NCBI GenBank assembly: GCA_001766655.1
Contig: MJCC01000002.1
Span: forward strand, 1 to 59,150
Reading direction: 5' to 3'
Length of the DNA: 59,150 nt
Source of the DNA: Phytomonas francai
Taxonomy: Eukaryota; Euglenozoa; Kinetoplastea; Trypanosomatida; Trypanosomatidae
Shown: positions 1-9,649 of the stretch, in pieces
How the letters are laid out: each line of letters begins with the position of its first letter
Position numbering within the stretch: the first letter of the stretch is position 1
Made by a program: the position numbers and the translations under genes
Notes under the pieces: model-generated
What the model was told of the DNA's origin: nothing
Databases searched by the model: none
Seen by the model: only the letters and a program-made list of their open reading frames with translations

Positions 1-2517
1 CTTCATGACTAAGGTCATGTCAAAGGTGGAGCCGCCAGGGATCACTCGCTCGAAGGAAACCACTTCGACTTCGCTAACTGCCTGCGTGAAGGCCGGCCAG
101 TCGCTGATAGCCCATAGAACCTCGCTACTGCCACGGAATTTCACCATGGATCGCGTGTGCACACCATCGAAAAAGAATTTGCTTGTTGGAAGCTGTGTCT
201 TGATTTTGCTCTGCTCCTCCACAGCTCGCGCAAAGGTGATAAACTGTTTGTTAGTCTCGCGAGCACGGGTTTCATCACGAAGTTCGGCATCGATTTCCTC
301 TTGGTGCGAGCGTCGTGCACCGGTTGCGGCTTCGCTGCTTTCCATCACCTCCGCCACGAACTGTAATTCCACTGCACTCTTTCGACCAACTTCGATTGGT
401 TTCTTCAGGGTAATATGATAGATAACGCATATTTCTTGTATAGATGGCTGAAAAATGACGTGTTTGATATTGTCAAAGGTAATATCGATGGGGACGCCGC
501 CCAGATGGGTGAACCGCAGGCCGTTTTGATGAAGCTCCAGGTTCCCAACACAACCCTTGTTTTGGCGCCCAATGGTGATGGGCGGACGCAATTTCACCTG
601 CGGTAAGCCCAAAATTTTGCCAATTACAAGCTTGCCAGTAACAGCAGTGGTGGCGTTTCGTTTTCTAGTGGCATCCTCATTTTTGATGCGCTGATGCACG
701 GCTTGAATTTGGAGCTTAATATCTGAAAAGACATCTCTCGACGATGCGTAGTTAAGCTCTTTGAGGAAAACCTTGGTGCGGTTCAGCTTGTAACCCACAT
801 TCGCTTCCTGTAAGGTATGAAAGGTGATGACCAGGATATAGCGATCCCCCTCCATGCGCACATCCACTTTACTGATTGTGCATATATGAAAAGGAGTGAG
901 GTTGCCGAATAGAGGTAGCCAAGCGACTTTTTTGTCTGTTTGAATATAAATGTTTCCTTTTGCCTCTGCTACTGGAGCACGGTCAGTGGCAGAGAATGGA
1001 TGTAGCTCTCCAAATGAAAGCCGACCAATTTCGTAGACACGTAGCTCCTCTGTTGATGTTTGTGTACCTTTCTTTCCACCAGCAGCGATGAATTCGGCAT
1101 GAAGTTCGTGAAGAAGTTTCTTGAGTTCGTCTTCTCGCTGGGCCTCCCTTGGAATGATGGCCGTATCCGCCATACCCTGCCGTGTAATCTTCGATAAATT
1201 GCGTGCCGTTTGCTCGCGCGCCTCCTCTGTTGCTTCCTCAATTTCGTAGAATATTTCGATTGGCTTGCGCGCGGCTTTTGTCTTCAACTCCGCCGCTCCG
1301 TCACGAATTATCACAGTATCAGAGAGCTCCATCCCATAAAATCCACCATTTCCGTCAGGGACCTGATCCAAAACTACACGTACCACAAAGCACATACCGT
1401 TTCTGACGGTTGCCGTACCTTTCTCAGATATCGTGCCCCGCACCTCCAGCACGAGAAGCCCCGTCGAAAAGCCAAAGGACTTGCTCAAACACCGCGCGAA
1501 GGTATCATTCAACGAGGAGGCGTATTCCTTCACAGATTCATAGACCTCCTTTAGTCGGACACCCGGCACGAGCGCAGCGATCGTCTTCTCACTCACCTTG
1601 AAAACAAACTCGTAGGCCTCCCTGGCGTCTGCCGGGGCCCTGGACTCGACCACGACGGTGCGGCTGAAGAAGGCGGTGTGGGAGTGGCATTTGTTGCCGT
1701 ACCGAACCACGACGACATCCCCGGCAAAGGCCAGCGGGCTCATCTCTGAGATGACTTTGCTGTCGACCTGAATGCTCGGCTGGTACGTGCCTTTGTGGGA
1801 AACAAAAGGCGTCAGCGCGGCGGCCACGACGAACTCCGACGTATCGAGGGACTCTAAGCCCTGTACGGTGCTCGGGTTTTCGAGTTTCGCGCACAGCTCC
1901 TCGCGAAGCTCGCCCAGTGGTTTGGGGTGGGCTGAGGAGATCTGCTCCTCCATCAGTGGCCTCACGAACCGGCGGAAGACGGCCGTGCAGAGCCCAGCAG
2001 CTTTCTCCACATACCCAAGGGCGGGATCATCCTTAGTAAAAAGTAACTCGCCAATAAAGGGGGCCGCTTCTACAGTGTCCTGTGCAACCATTTTAAAGGT
2101 TTTAATGATCTCTGAGGCAAAATTTCCCTCTTGAATCGCAAGCTCCTTCGGGGCGATAGCCACGGTTTGGTCTTTAAGCATGACTTGCAATGCATCTTGC
2201 GCGGCTTCCTTTTCAACGATGTTCACTTGAATGCCCTCGATCACGGGCGTCTGAACCGAGATGGTTTCGCTAGTAATAACAAGCACGCCACTTGAAGTGA
2301 GAACGAGTGCAATGTTCGCAATCGGAGACTTCGCATCAAGTAGATACTGAATGAGGGCTTCACTCCGTTGATTTTCGAGGGTGCTAACGGTTATGTCGCC
2401 AAAGATGCAAAAAATTGCGGTACATTTCTGCGCGACAGGATCTTCGGCGTCCGCAAGAGTTTTCCAGACTTCCAGGGTGTCTTTTAATCGGTTTGAGGAG
2501 AGAGTGTAGGTGCTCAT
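1..2517 (-). CDS. SPT16: FACT complex subunit SPT16, C-terminus beyond the left edge
   Basis: Large subunit of the FACT histone chaperone, which loosens and reassembles nucleosomes during transcription and replication in the nucleus. The minus-strand frame is open from the ATG at 2517 to base 1, exactly 839 codons, with no stop, so the gene is cut by the window edge. The first ~170 residues match the SPT16 N-terminal lobe. A catalytically dead aminopeptidase-like (M24) domain follows to about residue 450. Then comes the middle region with an Arg/Lys-rich linker and the Rtt106/PH-like part (PQVKLRPPITIGR, GGVPIDITFDNIKHVIFQP). The acidic C-terminal tail would lie outside the window. No alternative in-frame ATG upstream is evident. 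It is the last gene of the array visible here. Identification rests on the domain order and sequence character. Family assignment is firm. Confidence 0.92.
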   Translation of the reverse strand, partial: MSTYTLSSNRLKDTLEVWKTLADAEDPVAQKCTAIFCIFGDITVSTLENQRSEALIQYLLDAKSPIANIALVLTSSGVLVITSETISVQTPVIEGIQVNIVEKEAAQDALQVMLKDQTVAIAPKELAIQEGNFASEIIKTFKMVAQDTVEAAPFIGELLFTKDDPALGYVEKAAGLCTAVFRRFVRPLMEEQISSAHPKPLGELREELCAKLENPSTVQGLESLDTSEFVVAAALTPFVSHKGTYQPSIQVDSKVISEMSPLAFAGDVVVVRYGNKCHSHTAFFSRTVVVESRAPADAREAYEFVFKVSEKTIAALVPGVRLKEVYESVKEYASSLNDTFARCLSKSFGFSTGLLVLEVRGTISEKGTATVRNGMCFVVRVVLDQVPDGNGGFYGMELSDTVIIRDGAAELKTKAARKPIEIFYEIEEATEEAREQTARNLSKITRQGMADTAIIPREAQREDELKKLLHELHAEFIAAGGKKGTQTSTEELRVYEIGRLSFGELHPFSATDRAPVAEAKGNIYIQTDKKVAWLPLFGNLTPFHICTISKVDVRMEGDRYILVITFHTLQEANVGYKLNRTKVFLKELNYASSRDVFSDIKLQIQAVHQRIKNEDATRKRNATTAVTGKLVIGKILGLPQVKLRPPITIGRQNKGCVGNLELHQNGLRFTHLGGVPIDITFDNIKHVIFQPSIQEICVIYHITLKKPIEVGRKSAVELQFVAEVMESSEAATGARRSHQEEIDAELRDETRARETNKQFITFARAVEEQSKIKTQLPTSKFFFDGVHTRSMVKFRGSSEVLWAISDWPAFTQAVSEVEVVSFERVIPGGSTFDMTLVMK

Positions 2518-3025
2518 AGTTTCACAAAGGGGAACCAGAAGAGGGTCGATTCTATCACGTTATCGTGTCTGTACTTTTATCTGCTTTTATTTTCTTAGTT
2601 TATTCTATGGAAGAGCACAACTTTAACGGTATTTGTGTGTATGTAAAAGGGTAAGTGCTACAGTTATGAGTTTAGCTAATTTTCCTTCTAAAGTTCGCCA
2701 TGTATTGGCGGGAGATTGTGGAAGTGAGAAATAGATTACCTTACTTCGGCCTACATGCTATCTCATTATGATGTGTATCAGCGACTATATGCAGACAACA
2801 ATGCCGTTGCATACGTTGAAAGGGTTTAGAGTGTGATGACGCATATCATTGGCTCCCAATATTACTGCTTACCCCTCCAAGTGCGCCAATCCCAAGCATA
2901 GCGGCGTTCCGCATAGGTGCTGTAAGAATGTATTGCGGGGGAAAACCTACACCGAGGTTCTAATTCTCGCTGACGTCGATCTCCGTGGAAGAACAGTCAG
3001 CGTCAAAAATGGAAGGGAAGTGGGA
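2518..3025. other. Spacer between uL3m stop and SPT16 start
   Basis: No gene seen. On the minus strand a pyrimidine tract (about 2642-2654) is followed by an AG at 2621-2622, a possible but weak trans-splice acceptor for SPT16. A second C/T-rich stretch just before the SPT16 ATG (2522-2545) has no AG between it and the start. Confidence 0.4.
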
Positions 3026-4447
3026 TTAGGTTTTCACTCGCTTGAACTTCATAATCTTAGCTCTGCGTGCTTCTTGTTGTTTTTCATGAGCCCGGGTACG
3101 CAAGGCCATAAGCTTATACTTTCGAGCCTTTTGCAAGTTTTGGCGGTACTTCTTTTTAGCTTCGTGATATTTTCTCATATCATATTGTTTCTTTTTAGCG
3201 GGAGCTTCTGTCGGTTTCGCGCTCTTTGCGTCTTCTACATCTGCCTGGGACACAAGCTGCGTTCTGGCAAACTCGTCTCGAAAGTAGGAATACAAAGGCG
3301 GTGAGCGGAGCTGACACTCATCTGTGGAGAGTTTTGATAGGTCCTCATCCTCTGACGGAATAAAAGTGGGAAACGGGGGAAGACCGCGGTGGTCATTCCA
3401 CAGTGTGTAGCCCTTTGTGTTGATCGTGTCACTCATCTTCACATATGTCCCCACATCCGAGTCCAGAAGCGTGGGAAGATAGATTAGCGAGTTCTTGTAG
3501 TCAATGCGCCAGATTGGGACGCCTTGATAGGTCTCCACCGACGCACCCGTCTGCCCAGCCATTCGGTGGCCAGGATATATCCGACTCTGCCCTTCACTAC
3601 CCATGCATCCGGGGAGCCGCTGCCATTTAGAGTCGCCAAGCCAGACATACCCACCATCAAAACCATGGCGAAACATCACCCCCTTGAATCCATAGTCTGT
3701 ATTTTGGAAAGAAATGGTGACTTCTTGGCCAGCCTTGAAGTGTCGAACGTCTAGCTTCGTCCCGACAGGGGCGTATGCATCCGGCGTGACGCAAAAGCCG
3801 GCCGATACATGCTTCACAGGGACTCCAGCTGCCTTATAGAAGGCCGATACATGGGGTTTGTGGAACTCGACCGGCACGTTCATGGCGCCTACAAATACCT
3901 TGTCTGTCCCTACATCACCTTTCCGGTTACCATGCTTTACAATTTGATTATCGGGAAACCAAAATGCGGTGCAGTCCAACTGATTACCGAATTCGTCGTA
4001 TTCCTTGCATGTAAACACTTTTACACCGATCATTCCAAAGCGAACGCTATAAAACATGTTGAATTCGCCAAACGGTGGTGGGTTGTCCCACATGTGTGTG
4101 TCTTGGTAAAGCTCAGGAAACTTTTCGCGAAGGCGTATAAACGCATCATATTTGTCTTCCCGAATTGCGTCGTAGGTGGTCTGTAGCTGCTCTGGTTGCC
4201 ATTCCCGTGGGTTTTCTGGGATCTTGGGGTAAAGGCTCATCTTTTCACCATGGTCAAAAAGGTACGGGTAGTAGCAGTGGTACATGTCTCGCTCCTTTTC
4301 GCGCATGAGGTTGGGATAGCAGCGGTACCAGTCCGTGCGAATACGGCGGTCACCCGGCCCATTTCCCGTCCGAAAGCGCATTTGGACGGCATGCGTGCGT
4401 GTGGGCTGCGTACTCGGCCAGTGGCAACCCCGCCAAAGGTGGCGCAT
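3026..4447 (-). CDS. MRPL3: Mitochondrial large-subunit ribosomal protein uL3m
   Basis: Component of the mitochondrial ribosome large subunit, imported into the mitochondrion. The protein is 473 residues from the ATG at 4447. The frame is open a little further upstream, but only to a TTG. A candidate splice acceptor at 4466-4467 lies just upstream, so 4447 is preferred. The diagnostic uL3 core is at about residues 255-300 (HGFDGGYVWLGDSKWQR, then PGCMG and MAGQTG), the part that contacts 23S-type rRNA near the peptidyl transferase centre. It is longer than bacterial L3 (~210 residues). There is an N-terminal extension and a very basic, Lys/Arg/Ala-rich tail of about 80 residues, typical of the protein-rich kinetoplastid mitoribosome. 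Only the core motif is strictly diagnostic. The extensions are assigned by continuity of the frame. Confidence 0.88.
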   Translation of the reverse strand: MRHLWRGCHWPSTQPTRTHAVQMRFRTGNGPGDRRIRTDWYRCYPNLMREKERDMYHCYYPYLFDHGEKMSLYPKIPENPREWQPEQLQTTYDAIREDKYDAFIRLREKFPELYQDTHMWDNPPPFGEFNMFYSVRFGMIGVKVFTCKEYDEFGNQLDCTAFWFPDNQIVKHGNRKGDVGTDKVFVGAMNVPVEFHKPHVSAFYKAAGVPVKHVSAGFCVTPDAYAPVGTKLDVRHFKAGQEVTISFQNTDYGFKGVMFRHGFDGGYVWLGDSKWQRLPGCMGSEGQSRIYPGHRMAGQTGASVETYQGVPIWRIDYKNSLIYLPTLLDSDVGTYVKMSDTINTKGYTLWNDHRGLPPFPTFIPSEDEDLSKLSTDECQLRSPPLYSYFRDEFARTQLVSQADVEDAKSAKPTEAPAKKKQYDMRKYHEAKKKYRQNLQKARKYKLMALRTRAHEKQQEARRAKIMKFKRVKT

Positions 4448-4757
4448 CTTTGAGCGAGGAAAACACTTCAAGCAAAAAAGCCCAAAGTAGATGTCTGGAC
4501 TAAAATATATTCTCTACTAGTGTGCATACATGCAAACACACGCATTTAAATATATGGTTTAAGATAAATTTAGAAAGGAATAGAGAATACTTTTATCCAA
4601 TAATCCGGATGCGAAATCTATAGAATTCAGTATGAAAAGCGCCCGTTCAGACGTGTGATTGAATAATACCCTTGTTATCTCATTGATCCAAATATTGAAA
4701 GTACACATATGCAGACACACAAATCTCGAGGGAAATACACCCTTTTCTGCGGTATTA
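4448..4757. other. Short spacer upstream of uL3m
   Basis: About 310 bases, AT-rich. Apart from the splice-acceptor candidate near 4470 I see no gene or structured element. A short minus-strand open frame at 4559-4804 overlaps the end of the next gene and looks like chance. Confidence 0.4.
4466..4483 (-). promoter_or_regulatory. Candidate trans-splice acceptor for uL3m
   Basis: On the minus strand a T-rich tract (4469-4483) ends in a GAAG, with AG at 4466-4467, about 18 nt before the uL3m ATG. This is the expected layout for spliced-leader addition. It excludes the in-frame TTG at 4471 as a start if it is used. Confidence 0.4.
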
Positions 4758-5597
4758 CTAGGACTTTTTATCCTCTTTGCTCGAATCCCGCACACTGGGG
4801 TCATAATTAGATATGATCTGAAACATATGGTGTTCTATTTGAGATCGGTAGGGATGCGGTGCCTCTATTAGCGTAAATAGGGAGCATATAGTCGCTTTAT
4901 CTCGATGAAAACGCGTATTTTTTACCGTCGCCTCAGGAACGTCCGAACGCAGTTGCTGAACCTCAAATGGTGAATGCTTAAACCATCTATGTGGGAATGA
5001 GTTCCAACTCGCACGCTCGATCCACCGCTTGTAGCGATGCACGCCATCTCTGCGCCAGTCTCTATAGCCTCTTCCCACACTTTCAAGGAGACGGTCCATG
5101 AGTGGTTTGTTCATCAATTGTAAAAGTTTCTCGCAAAACTGCACGTACAATTCTGTGGCTTTTTTGAAATCACTCTCGTTCTTAAAGCCGTTCAAACTCC
5201 GGTAGCTTTTGTCACCGTGTGTGTGCAGTAACCGCCGTTTGTGTTCTGGAACGGGCTCTCGAAATCGACGCTTTGTTCGACGCTCAAAGAGACAATCTGA
5301 TCCAGCGGGATCTGCGCGGCGGAGAAAGCCAATTATTGCAAAGCACAAGTCATGCACCTCCTGTGAACCCGCCTCTAGGTCGTCAAACTCTTCATCCTCT
5401 TGATGTGTCTCTGCACTGACTTTAGAAGAGAGCAAACCATTTTCCTCATTAATTATATGTTGATGAGCAAGGTCACTGGAATGCGTGCTCGCTGCGCGCT
5501 CAATCATAAAAATGTTCACTGGATGTATACACATTGAGGTGGGCACTAGACGTCGTAGTCGAGAAGCATTGAGTTTTCGGAGTATCATCATCCTCAT
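4758..5597 (-). CDS. Conserved-looking protein of unknown function, probably mitochondrial
   Basis: A 279-residue basic protein that I do not recognise. The first ~40 residues are rich in Arg, Ser, Met and hydrophobics with no acidic residue (MRMMILRKLNASRLRRLVPT), which looks like a mitochondrial targeting sequence. Residues ~45-85 are acidic and low in order. The remainder is rich in Trp, Arg, His and Phe with predicted helices (YRDWRRDGVHRYKRWIERAS, SFPHRWFKHSPF). This style is common in kinetoplastid-specific mitoribosomal or mitochondrial RNA-processing proteins. It sits directly upstream of the uL3m gene, which is suggestive but not evidence of function in a trypanosomatid array. The gene is real, judging by its length on the coding strand of the array and its coding-like composition. 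The function is unassigned. Confidence 0.7.
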   Translation of the reverse strand: MRMMILRKLNASRLRRLVPTSMCIHPVNIFMIERAASTHSSDLAHQHIINEENGLLSSKVSAETHQEDEEFDDLEAGSQEVHDLCFAIIGFLRRADPAGSDCLFERRTKRRFREPVPEHKRRLLHTHGDKSYRSLNGFKNESDFKKATELYVQFCEKLLQLMNKPLMDRLLESVGRGYRDWRRDGVHRYKRWIERASWNSFPHRWFKHSPFEVQQLRSDVPEATVKNTRFHRDKATICSLFTLIEAPHPYRSQIEHHMFQIISNYDPSVRDSSKEDKKS

Positions 5598-5816
5598 TGG
5601 AAACAGATGCCCAGTACACTAACGTATATATACCCCAAACTAATAATAATGATAAAGGTTGGGAAGAGGGGTGAGTCGTTTTGGGTTCAAAACTAGCTGT
5701 AACTAGTGAGGAGTGGAAGCTTGGAAAGGGAATAGAGCACAGAAAGACACTTTGCTTACTGAGGATAGAGCACAAGAACAGCTCGCGTTTCACCTTACAG
5801 TTTTTGGTTTGATTTC

Positions 5817-7814
5817 TTAGGAACGCAACACCAGCGGGAACACTCTGTGAAACCACTCTTCGACAGGAAAAACTTCCTCCACAGCGGAATTTTCTGTGCA
5901 AATAAGTCCCAGTGCCACACACTCATAGGCATTTTTTGTGGCTAGTTGCTTTATTTTCTTAACATGTTCACTGGTCACACGAAGATAAGAGTCTTGGCTG
6001 TGGTTAAACCTCTGTTGACTACAAGGAAAATAAATCCAAGAAGGAGCGCTGGCTTGGAGTGGGGGATCATTAGGCAGCTCTTCGGCATACAGAATCGAAG
6101 GGGTTAAGCTAGGGAATAGAACTGAAAGAGTCAAAAAGCTATTGTTGCAAACTATAGCAGGTCTTCTTTGCTCATGTTCTTTAATTTTGCCCTGAGGTCC
6201 GACCACAAGCACCACAAATCTTTTTCTAATACACAACGAAACGGAAAGGGCTTCAAGGAAGGGGATCGCCCGTTGACGATCGAGTTCGCTCCAGTTTGTA
6301 GGGTGCGGTGCCAACATGTAGCGACGCCCAATCACCACCCGCAAAGAATGTCGCATGTTATGCAACGTGAATTGAAGACTATCCACTTCCTCTAAAGATG
6401 GAGGTGCCGTTTCGCTCTCCGTACCCAGTAAATTTGAAGCCGAAGAAAGCATGTCACACGCAGCGAGCATCTTGCTTAGATACCCGTTTGAATTCAAACC
6501 CATCCCTACAAGGGTGCCAGAGAGTTCCCCATAGGTATTTGGATTAGGGGGTAAGTTTTTAGAGTCCTCTGCCCATTGAGGTTGGTGCGAGTTGAGAGGG
6601 TATAAGGTGCTGTTCGTTTCATGAAGCACTTCATCGAGAAAAGCATTGTCATACAGGCCGATCTCACCACGGGTGCCTACTAAGGTCTCCGTTGTATCCC
6701 ATTCAAAGTGCTCTAGAAATGCAGTGCCCTCTTTGACTATTATGTTGTGCATTTTTTTGAGTTCCGTGATTAGCAAAGTCAACACTTCGCTGCGATCTGC
6801 GTGTGAAATGTCACCAAACAAGAACAAGAGTGTGTGATTCAGCAAAGCACAACCAGTGGGCAATGTTTCCTCAAGACCCCACTTGATGTCATTAGCTGAA
6901 ACATCTTTTGCCACGCCTAGCAGCTTATCCAGTTCGCTCCACATGCCCCGAAGACATAACGGTATGTCACCCTCCAAAAGCCCATCTTCCCGATTAAGAC
7001 CTACATCACCACTGGCTAGTACGTAGCGCATCAAGGCCACCGCACCGCTAGGCACATGACCTAATTGGCTATACGCCGCGTGTGATATATTTCGAATCCG
7101 CTTTCCCTCAACGACGGCGAGAATGAGTTGCGAGCGCTCTGCCTCAGAGTAGTCGCTCCGGGTACGCATCATCTGTAGACCACACAGATAAAAAGAGTTC
7201 AGTTCCCGCAGTGTCGCTAAACAGATTGCATGAAAAGGCTTGACAAGGGACGCTCCGAAATGGGCATGATAGACCTCACTTTTGACCAGTTTTAAAGTTG
7301 CTCGTTGCTGTAGCCACATGCCGCTGGATGACTGCAAAAATGTGTCCGGCAAGTAGTCTCTACAAATTTCCGGCAGAAGGGTTTCCTCGTAGCCATGATG
7401 AAACCAACCACAGAAGGGTCCCGTATTCTGCAAAAGGACCACATCTAGTAATGGGCGCACGGCGTGGTGCTCTTTGTTCCCACTATCTTCAGAATCACTG
7501 ATACACCCTCTAAAAGCCTTGCGTACCAGTTCAGCCAAAATCCTCTGGCATTGCTCTGGAGGAAACATTTTGAACCCATGCGTGACGAAATCAATATATT
7601 GAAAGAAAAGATCTAGCTGTCGAGGCGGGAGCTCGTCCAACACCAAGGTGCGAACAGGAAGGCGATTTTCATTTAGTGTAGAGGATACTGTCGGTGAATG
7701 AGGGGGACTGTCTACTGAAGCATCTCGATAGACAAAGCGCAACAATAATAGGGGGCTAGCACCAACGGGGGCGACACCGACACATGAGCGAAGACACCTA
7801 AAAAATGTTAGCAT
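5817..7814 (-). CDS. Large protein of unknown function, possible organellar RAP-like protein
   Basis: A 665-residue protein with a hydrophobic/Arg N-terminus (MLTFFRCLRSCVGVAPVGAS) consistent with a mitochondrial presequence. The bulk is helical with Leu-rich segments such as FGDISHADRSEVLTLLITEL, as in helical-repeat organellar RNA factors. The last ~140 residues contain a strand (RFVVLVVGPQGKIKEHEQ), a later helix-strand (VKKIKQLATKNAYECVALGL) and a terminal VEEWFHRVFPLVL. This order loosely recalls the RAP domain found at the C-terminus of many kinetoplastid mitochondrial proteins. I cannot establish this by eye, so it is only a suggestion. The start is the ATG at 7814 and the spacer to the downstream gene is about 220 bases. 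The gene itself is secure. The function is not. Confidence 0.68.
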   Translation of the reverse strand: MLTFFRCLRSCVGVAPVGASPLLLLRFVYRDASVDSPPHSPTVSSTLNENRLPVRTLVLDELPPRQLDLFFQYIDFVTHGFKMFPPEQCQRILAELVRKAFRGCISDSEDSGNKEHHAVRPLLDVVLLQNTGPFCGWFHHGYEETLLPEICRDYLPDTFLQSSSGMWLQQRATLKLVKSEVYHAHFGASLVKPFHAICLATLRELNSFYLCGLQMMRTRSDYSEAERSQLILAVVEGKRIRNISHAAYSQLGHVPSGAVALMRYVLASGDVGLNREDGLLEGDIPLCLRGMWSELDKLLGVAKDVSANDIKWGLEETLPTGCALLNHTLLFLFGDISHADRSEVLTLLITELKKMHNIIVKEGTAFLEHFEWDTTETLVGTRGEIGLYDNAFLDEVLHETNSTLYPLNSHQPQWAEDSKNLPPNPNTYGELSGTLVGMGLNSNGYLSKMLAACDMLSSASNLLGTESETAPPSLEEVDSLQFTLHNMRHSLRVVIGRRYMLAPHPTNWSELDRQRAIPFLEALSVSLCIRKRFVVLVVGPQGKIKEHEQRRPAIVCNNSFLTLSVLFPSLTPSILYAEELPNDPPLQASAPSWIYFPCSQQRFNHSQDSYLRVTSEHVKKIKQLATKNAYECVALGLICTENSAVEEVFPVEEWFHRVFPLVLRS

Positions 7815-8073
7815 GCAATATCTATAGATTTGTTTTATTTTTAATAGATATATATGAAATATAGGGTACCCAAAAAGTCAAAAAACACTCAGCGCCATGT
7901 AGATGTTTTTTTTCTTTTAACAAGTAACAGAGCTATATTATTTTGTTTATTTATCGTATACCTTACTTGGTTCATATATAAAATCAATATCAGATGAAGG
8001 TATTAAACAATTGGGGTGGGTGAGAAAGTACGTCATCTGACAGCATTGACGACTTCAGACTCAAATCACAGCC

Positions 8074-9237
8074 TTATTCTGTTTTTAACAGTGGACGGAT
8101 GCTGGTGAAAAGCTTGAGGTCCTCCTCGGTTACCTTCTTCCCATTTTCCTGATGATCTTTCACGACTTTGGTGATTGTTTCGATGAGCACTTTTTTAACC
8201 TCACCCGTCATGATCCAACCGAGCGCGTAGGCATGTTCGATTTTTTTGAGCTTGTCATCGTCTTTAAGGAAAAAGCGCAGCCACTGGATCGGGATATCAA
8301 CGGAAGTATTGGCACCGAGCTGGAAATGCTCTTTCTTTGTGGCACCTCCACCGCTGAATGCATGTTTGTTTATTTTATCCTTAATCGACTTAAGTGAGTC
8401 AGTCAGGAAGACCGCAGCTCCGATGGACGAGCTCATCTTGCCTTTTAAACCATTTAAGCTTGGGAAAAACTTGGAGTGTATTAGTGAGGGTTTTAAGTAG
8501 CCAAGGCGTGGCGCAACGTCGCGTGTCAGCCGAAAGTATGGATCCTGGTCAATGGCCTGTGGTATGAGACAGAAAACGTTACCTTTCTCAGGAGGAAATA
8601 TTTGCGGGAAGGCAACTGAGAACGACGGTGCTGCTTGAATAGCTGGAAACATCCATTTACCGCAGTTGTCCTCCATCTTGAAGCCAAATGTTCCACGTAC
8701 TTGACTTGCAGTGTATGATTTTTCAATTCGCGCAATGACGCGATACATGTACCCAACATAGTTGAAGTCGCTGAAGAGGAATGTCAAATCCGGATCAAAT
8801 CCAAGTGCAATAATATCTTTCATGTTCTCACGTGTCATTGCTTCTACTTGGTTCAGTGTCAAGTCCTTGAAAAAAAACTTCTCATCATCAGTCAGTTGGA
8901 TGACCACCGGAACCTTAAAGGTTTCTTGCAGCCATTTTGTGAACATGAAGGGAATCATATGGCCCATGTGCATCGACTCGCTGCTGGGTCCACGCCCTGT
9001 GTAGATGTAAAAAGGAAACCCTTTCTCGTACACATCAAGCAGTAAGTGTAAGTCACGGTGGGAAAAGAAAATACCCCGCCGCAAAAGATGATGCGGCTCC
9101 TTTCCGGTTAGCCGTTCAATGCGATTTATAAGTTCCTGGTCGATTGCTTGGCAGCCAAATTCCTTGATTAACTTGTTGTAGTTCACTTCTCCCTCAACAG
9201 CCCACGGGGTCACCGTTCCCTCACCGTTGTTCGTCAT
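8074..9237 (-). CDS. WARS: Tryptophanyl-tRNA synthetase, cytosolic type
   Basis: Charges tRNA-Trp with tryptophan for cytosolic translation. The class I aminoacyl-tRNA synthetase signatures are visible in the 387-residue protein. The HIGH-like motif is HMGH at residues 90-93 (context GPSSESMHMGHMIPF). The KMSKS-like motif is KMSSS at residues 267-271 (LKGKMSSSIGAAVFL). IQLTDDEKFFF at about 113-123 and the AIDQDPYFRLTRD segment at 228-240 are characteristic of eukaryotic/archaeal-type TrpRS rather than the bacterial or mitochondrial type. There is no targeting presequence. The size is close to the catalytic core of eukaryotic TrpRS without the WHEP extension. The ATG at 9237 is preceded by a strong pyrimidine tract and AG. 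Trypanosomatids usually have a second, mitochondrial TrpRS for edited tRNA. This is not it, judging by sequence type. Confidence 0.95.
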   Translation of the reverse strand: MTNNGEGTVTPWAVEGEVNYNKLIKEFGCQAIDQELINRIERLTGKEPHHLLRRGIFFSHRDLHLLLDVYEKGFPFYIYTGRGPSSESMHMGHMIPFMFTKWLQETFKVPVVIQLTDDEKFFFKDLTLNQVEAMTRENMKDIIALGFDPDLTFLFSDFNYVGYMYRVIARIEKSYTASQVRGTFGFKMEDNCGKWMFPAIQAAPSFSVAFPQIFPPEKGNVFCLIPQAIDQDPYFRLTRDVAPRLGYLKPSLIHSKFFPSLNGLKGKMSSSIGAAVFLTDSLKSIKDKINKHAFSGGGATKKEHFQLGANTSVDIPIQWLRFFLKDDDKLKKIEHAYALGWIMTGEVKKVLIETITKVVKDHQENGKKVTEEDLKLFTSIRPLLKTE

Positions 9238-9649
9238 GAGTGTAAATGAGACCTCCTACTCTTTATATATTACCCTCGATATTAGATATTTCGGAACCTA
9301 AAGTAATCCGATAAATAAATAAATATATGCCTAAGCTAACGGAAAAAGAAAGAGACCATAGAAGTGGATCCAACTGGAAGTGTCAAGAAAAGAGTTATAC
9401 AGTATCATATTACAGAATGACAAATGACGGAAACGATATATTTTACTGAAGAAAAACAAAGTATAAATATTATTATAAGCACAACTAATGAAGAAAATTT
9501 AGAAGCAAAAAGAAAGATGCTCCAATTTTTGATTGCACAACTCGGAATTACCAAAAAATGAACACCAGTTTGATTCCCCACTTAGAAATCGCATTAATAT
9601 AAAAGGAATTCTAAAAGAGCACACACCCTTCCCATTCAGCAGAGTATCC
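9238..9649. other. Spacer between syntaxin stop and TrpRS start
   Basis: About 410 AT-rich bases holding the TrpRS splice acceptor and presumably the syntaxin 3' UTR. No open frame or structured RNA is apparent. Confidence 0.4.
9336..9356 (-). promoter_or_regulatory. Trans-splice acceptor for TrpRS
   Basis: On the minus strand a 16-nt C/T tract (9341-9356) is followed by GTTAG, with the AG at 9336-9337. This is about 98 nt upstream of the TrpRS ATG and is one of the clearest splice-acceptor layouts in the window. Confidence 0.6.

Noticed and set aside
5..418. Plus-strand open frame of 137 residues at the left edge
   Set aside because: Antisense to the SPT16 coding region, which matches a conserved family in the minus frame.
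4448..4471. Longer uL3m start eight codons upstream
   Set aside because: The upstream codon is TTG, not ATG, and a probable splice acceptor lies between it and the ATG at 4447.
5690..5720. tRNA B-box-like sequence in a spacer
   Set aside because: GGTTCAAAACT does not match the B-box consensus and no cloverleaf can be drawn around it.
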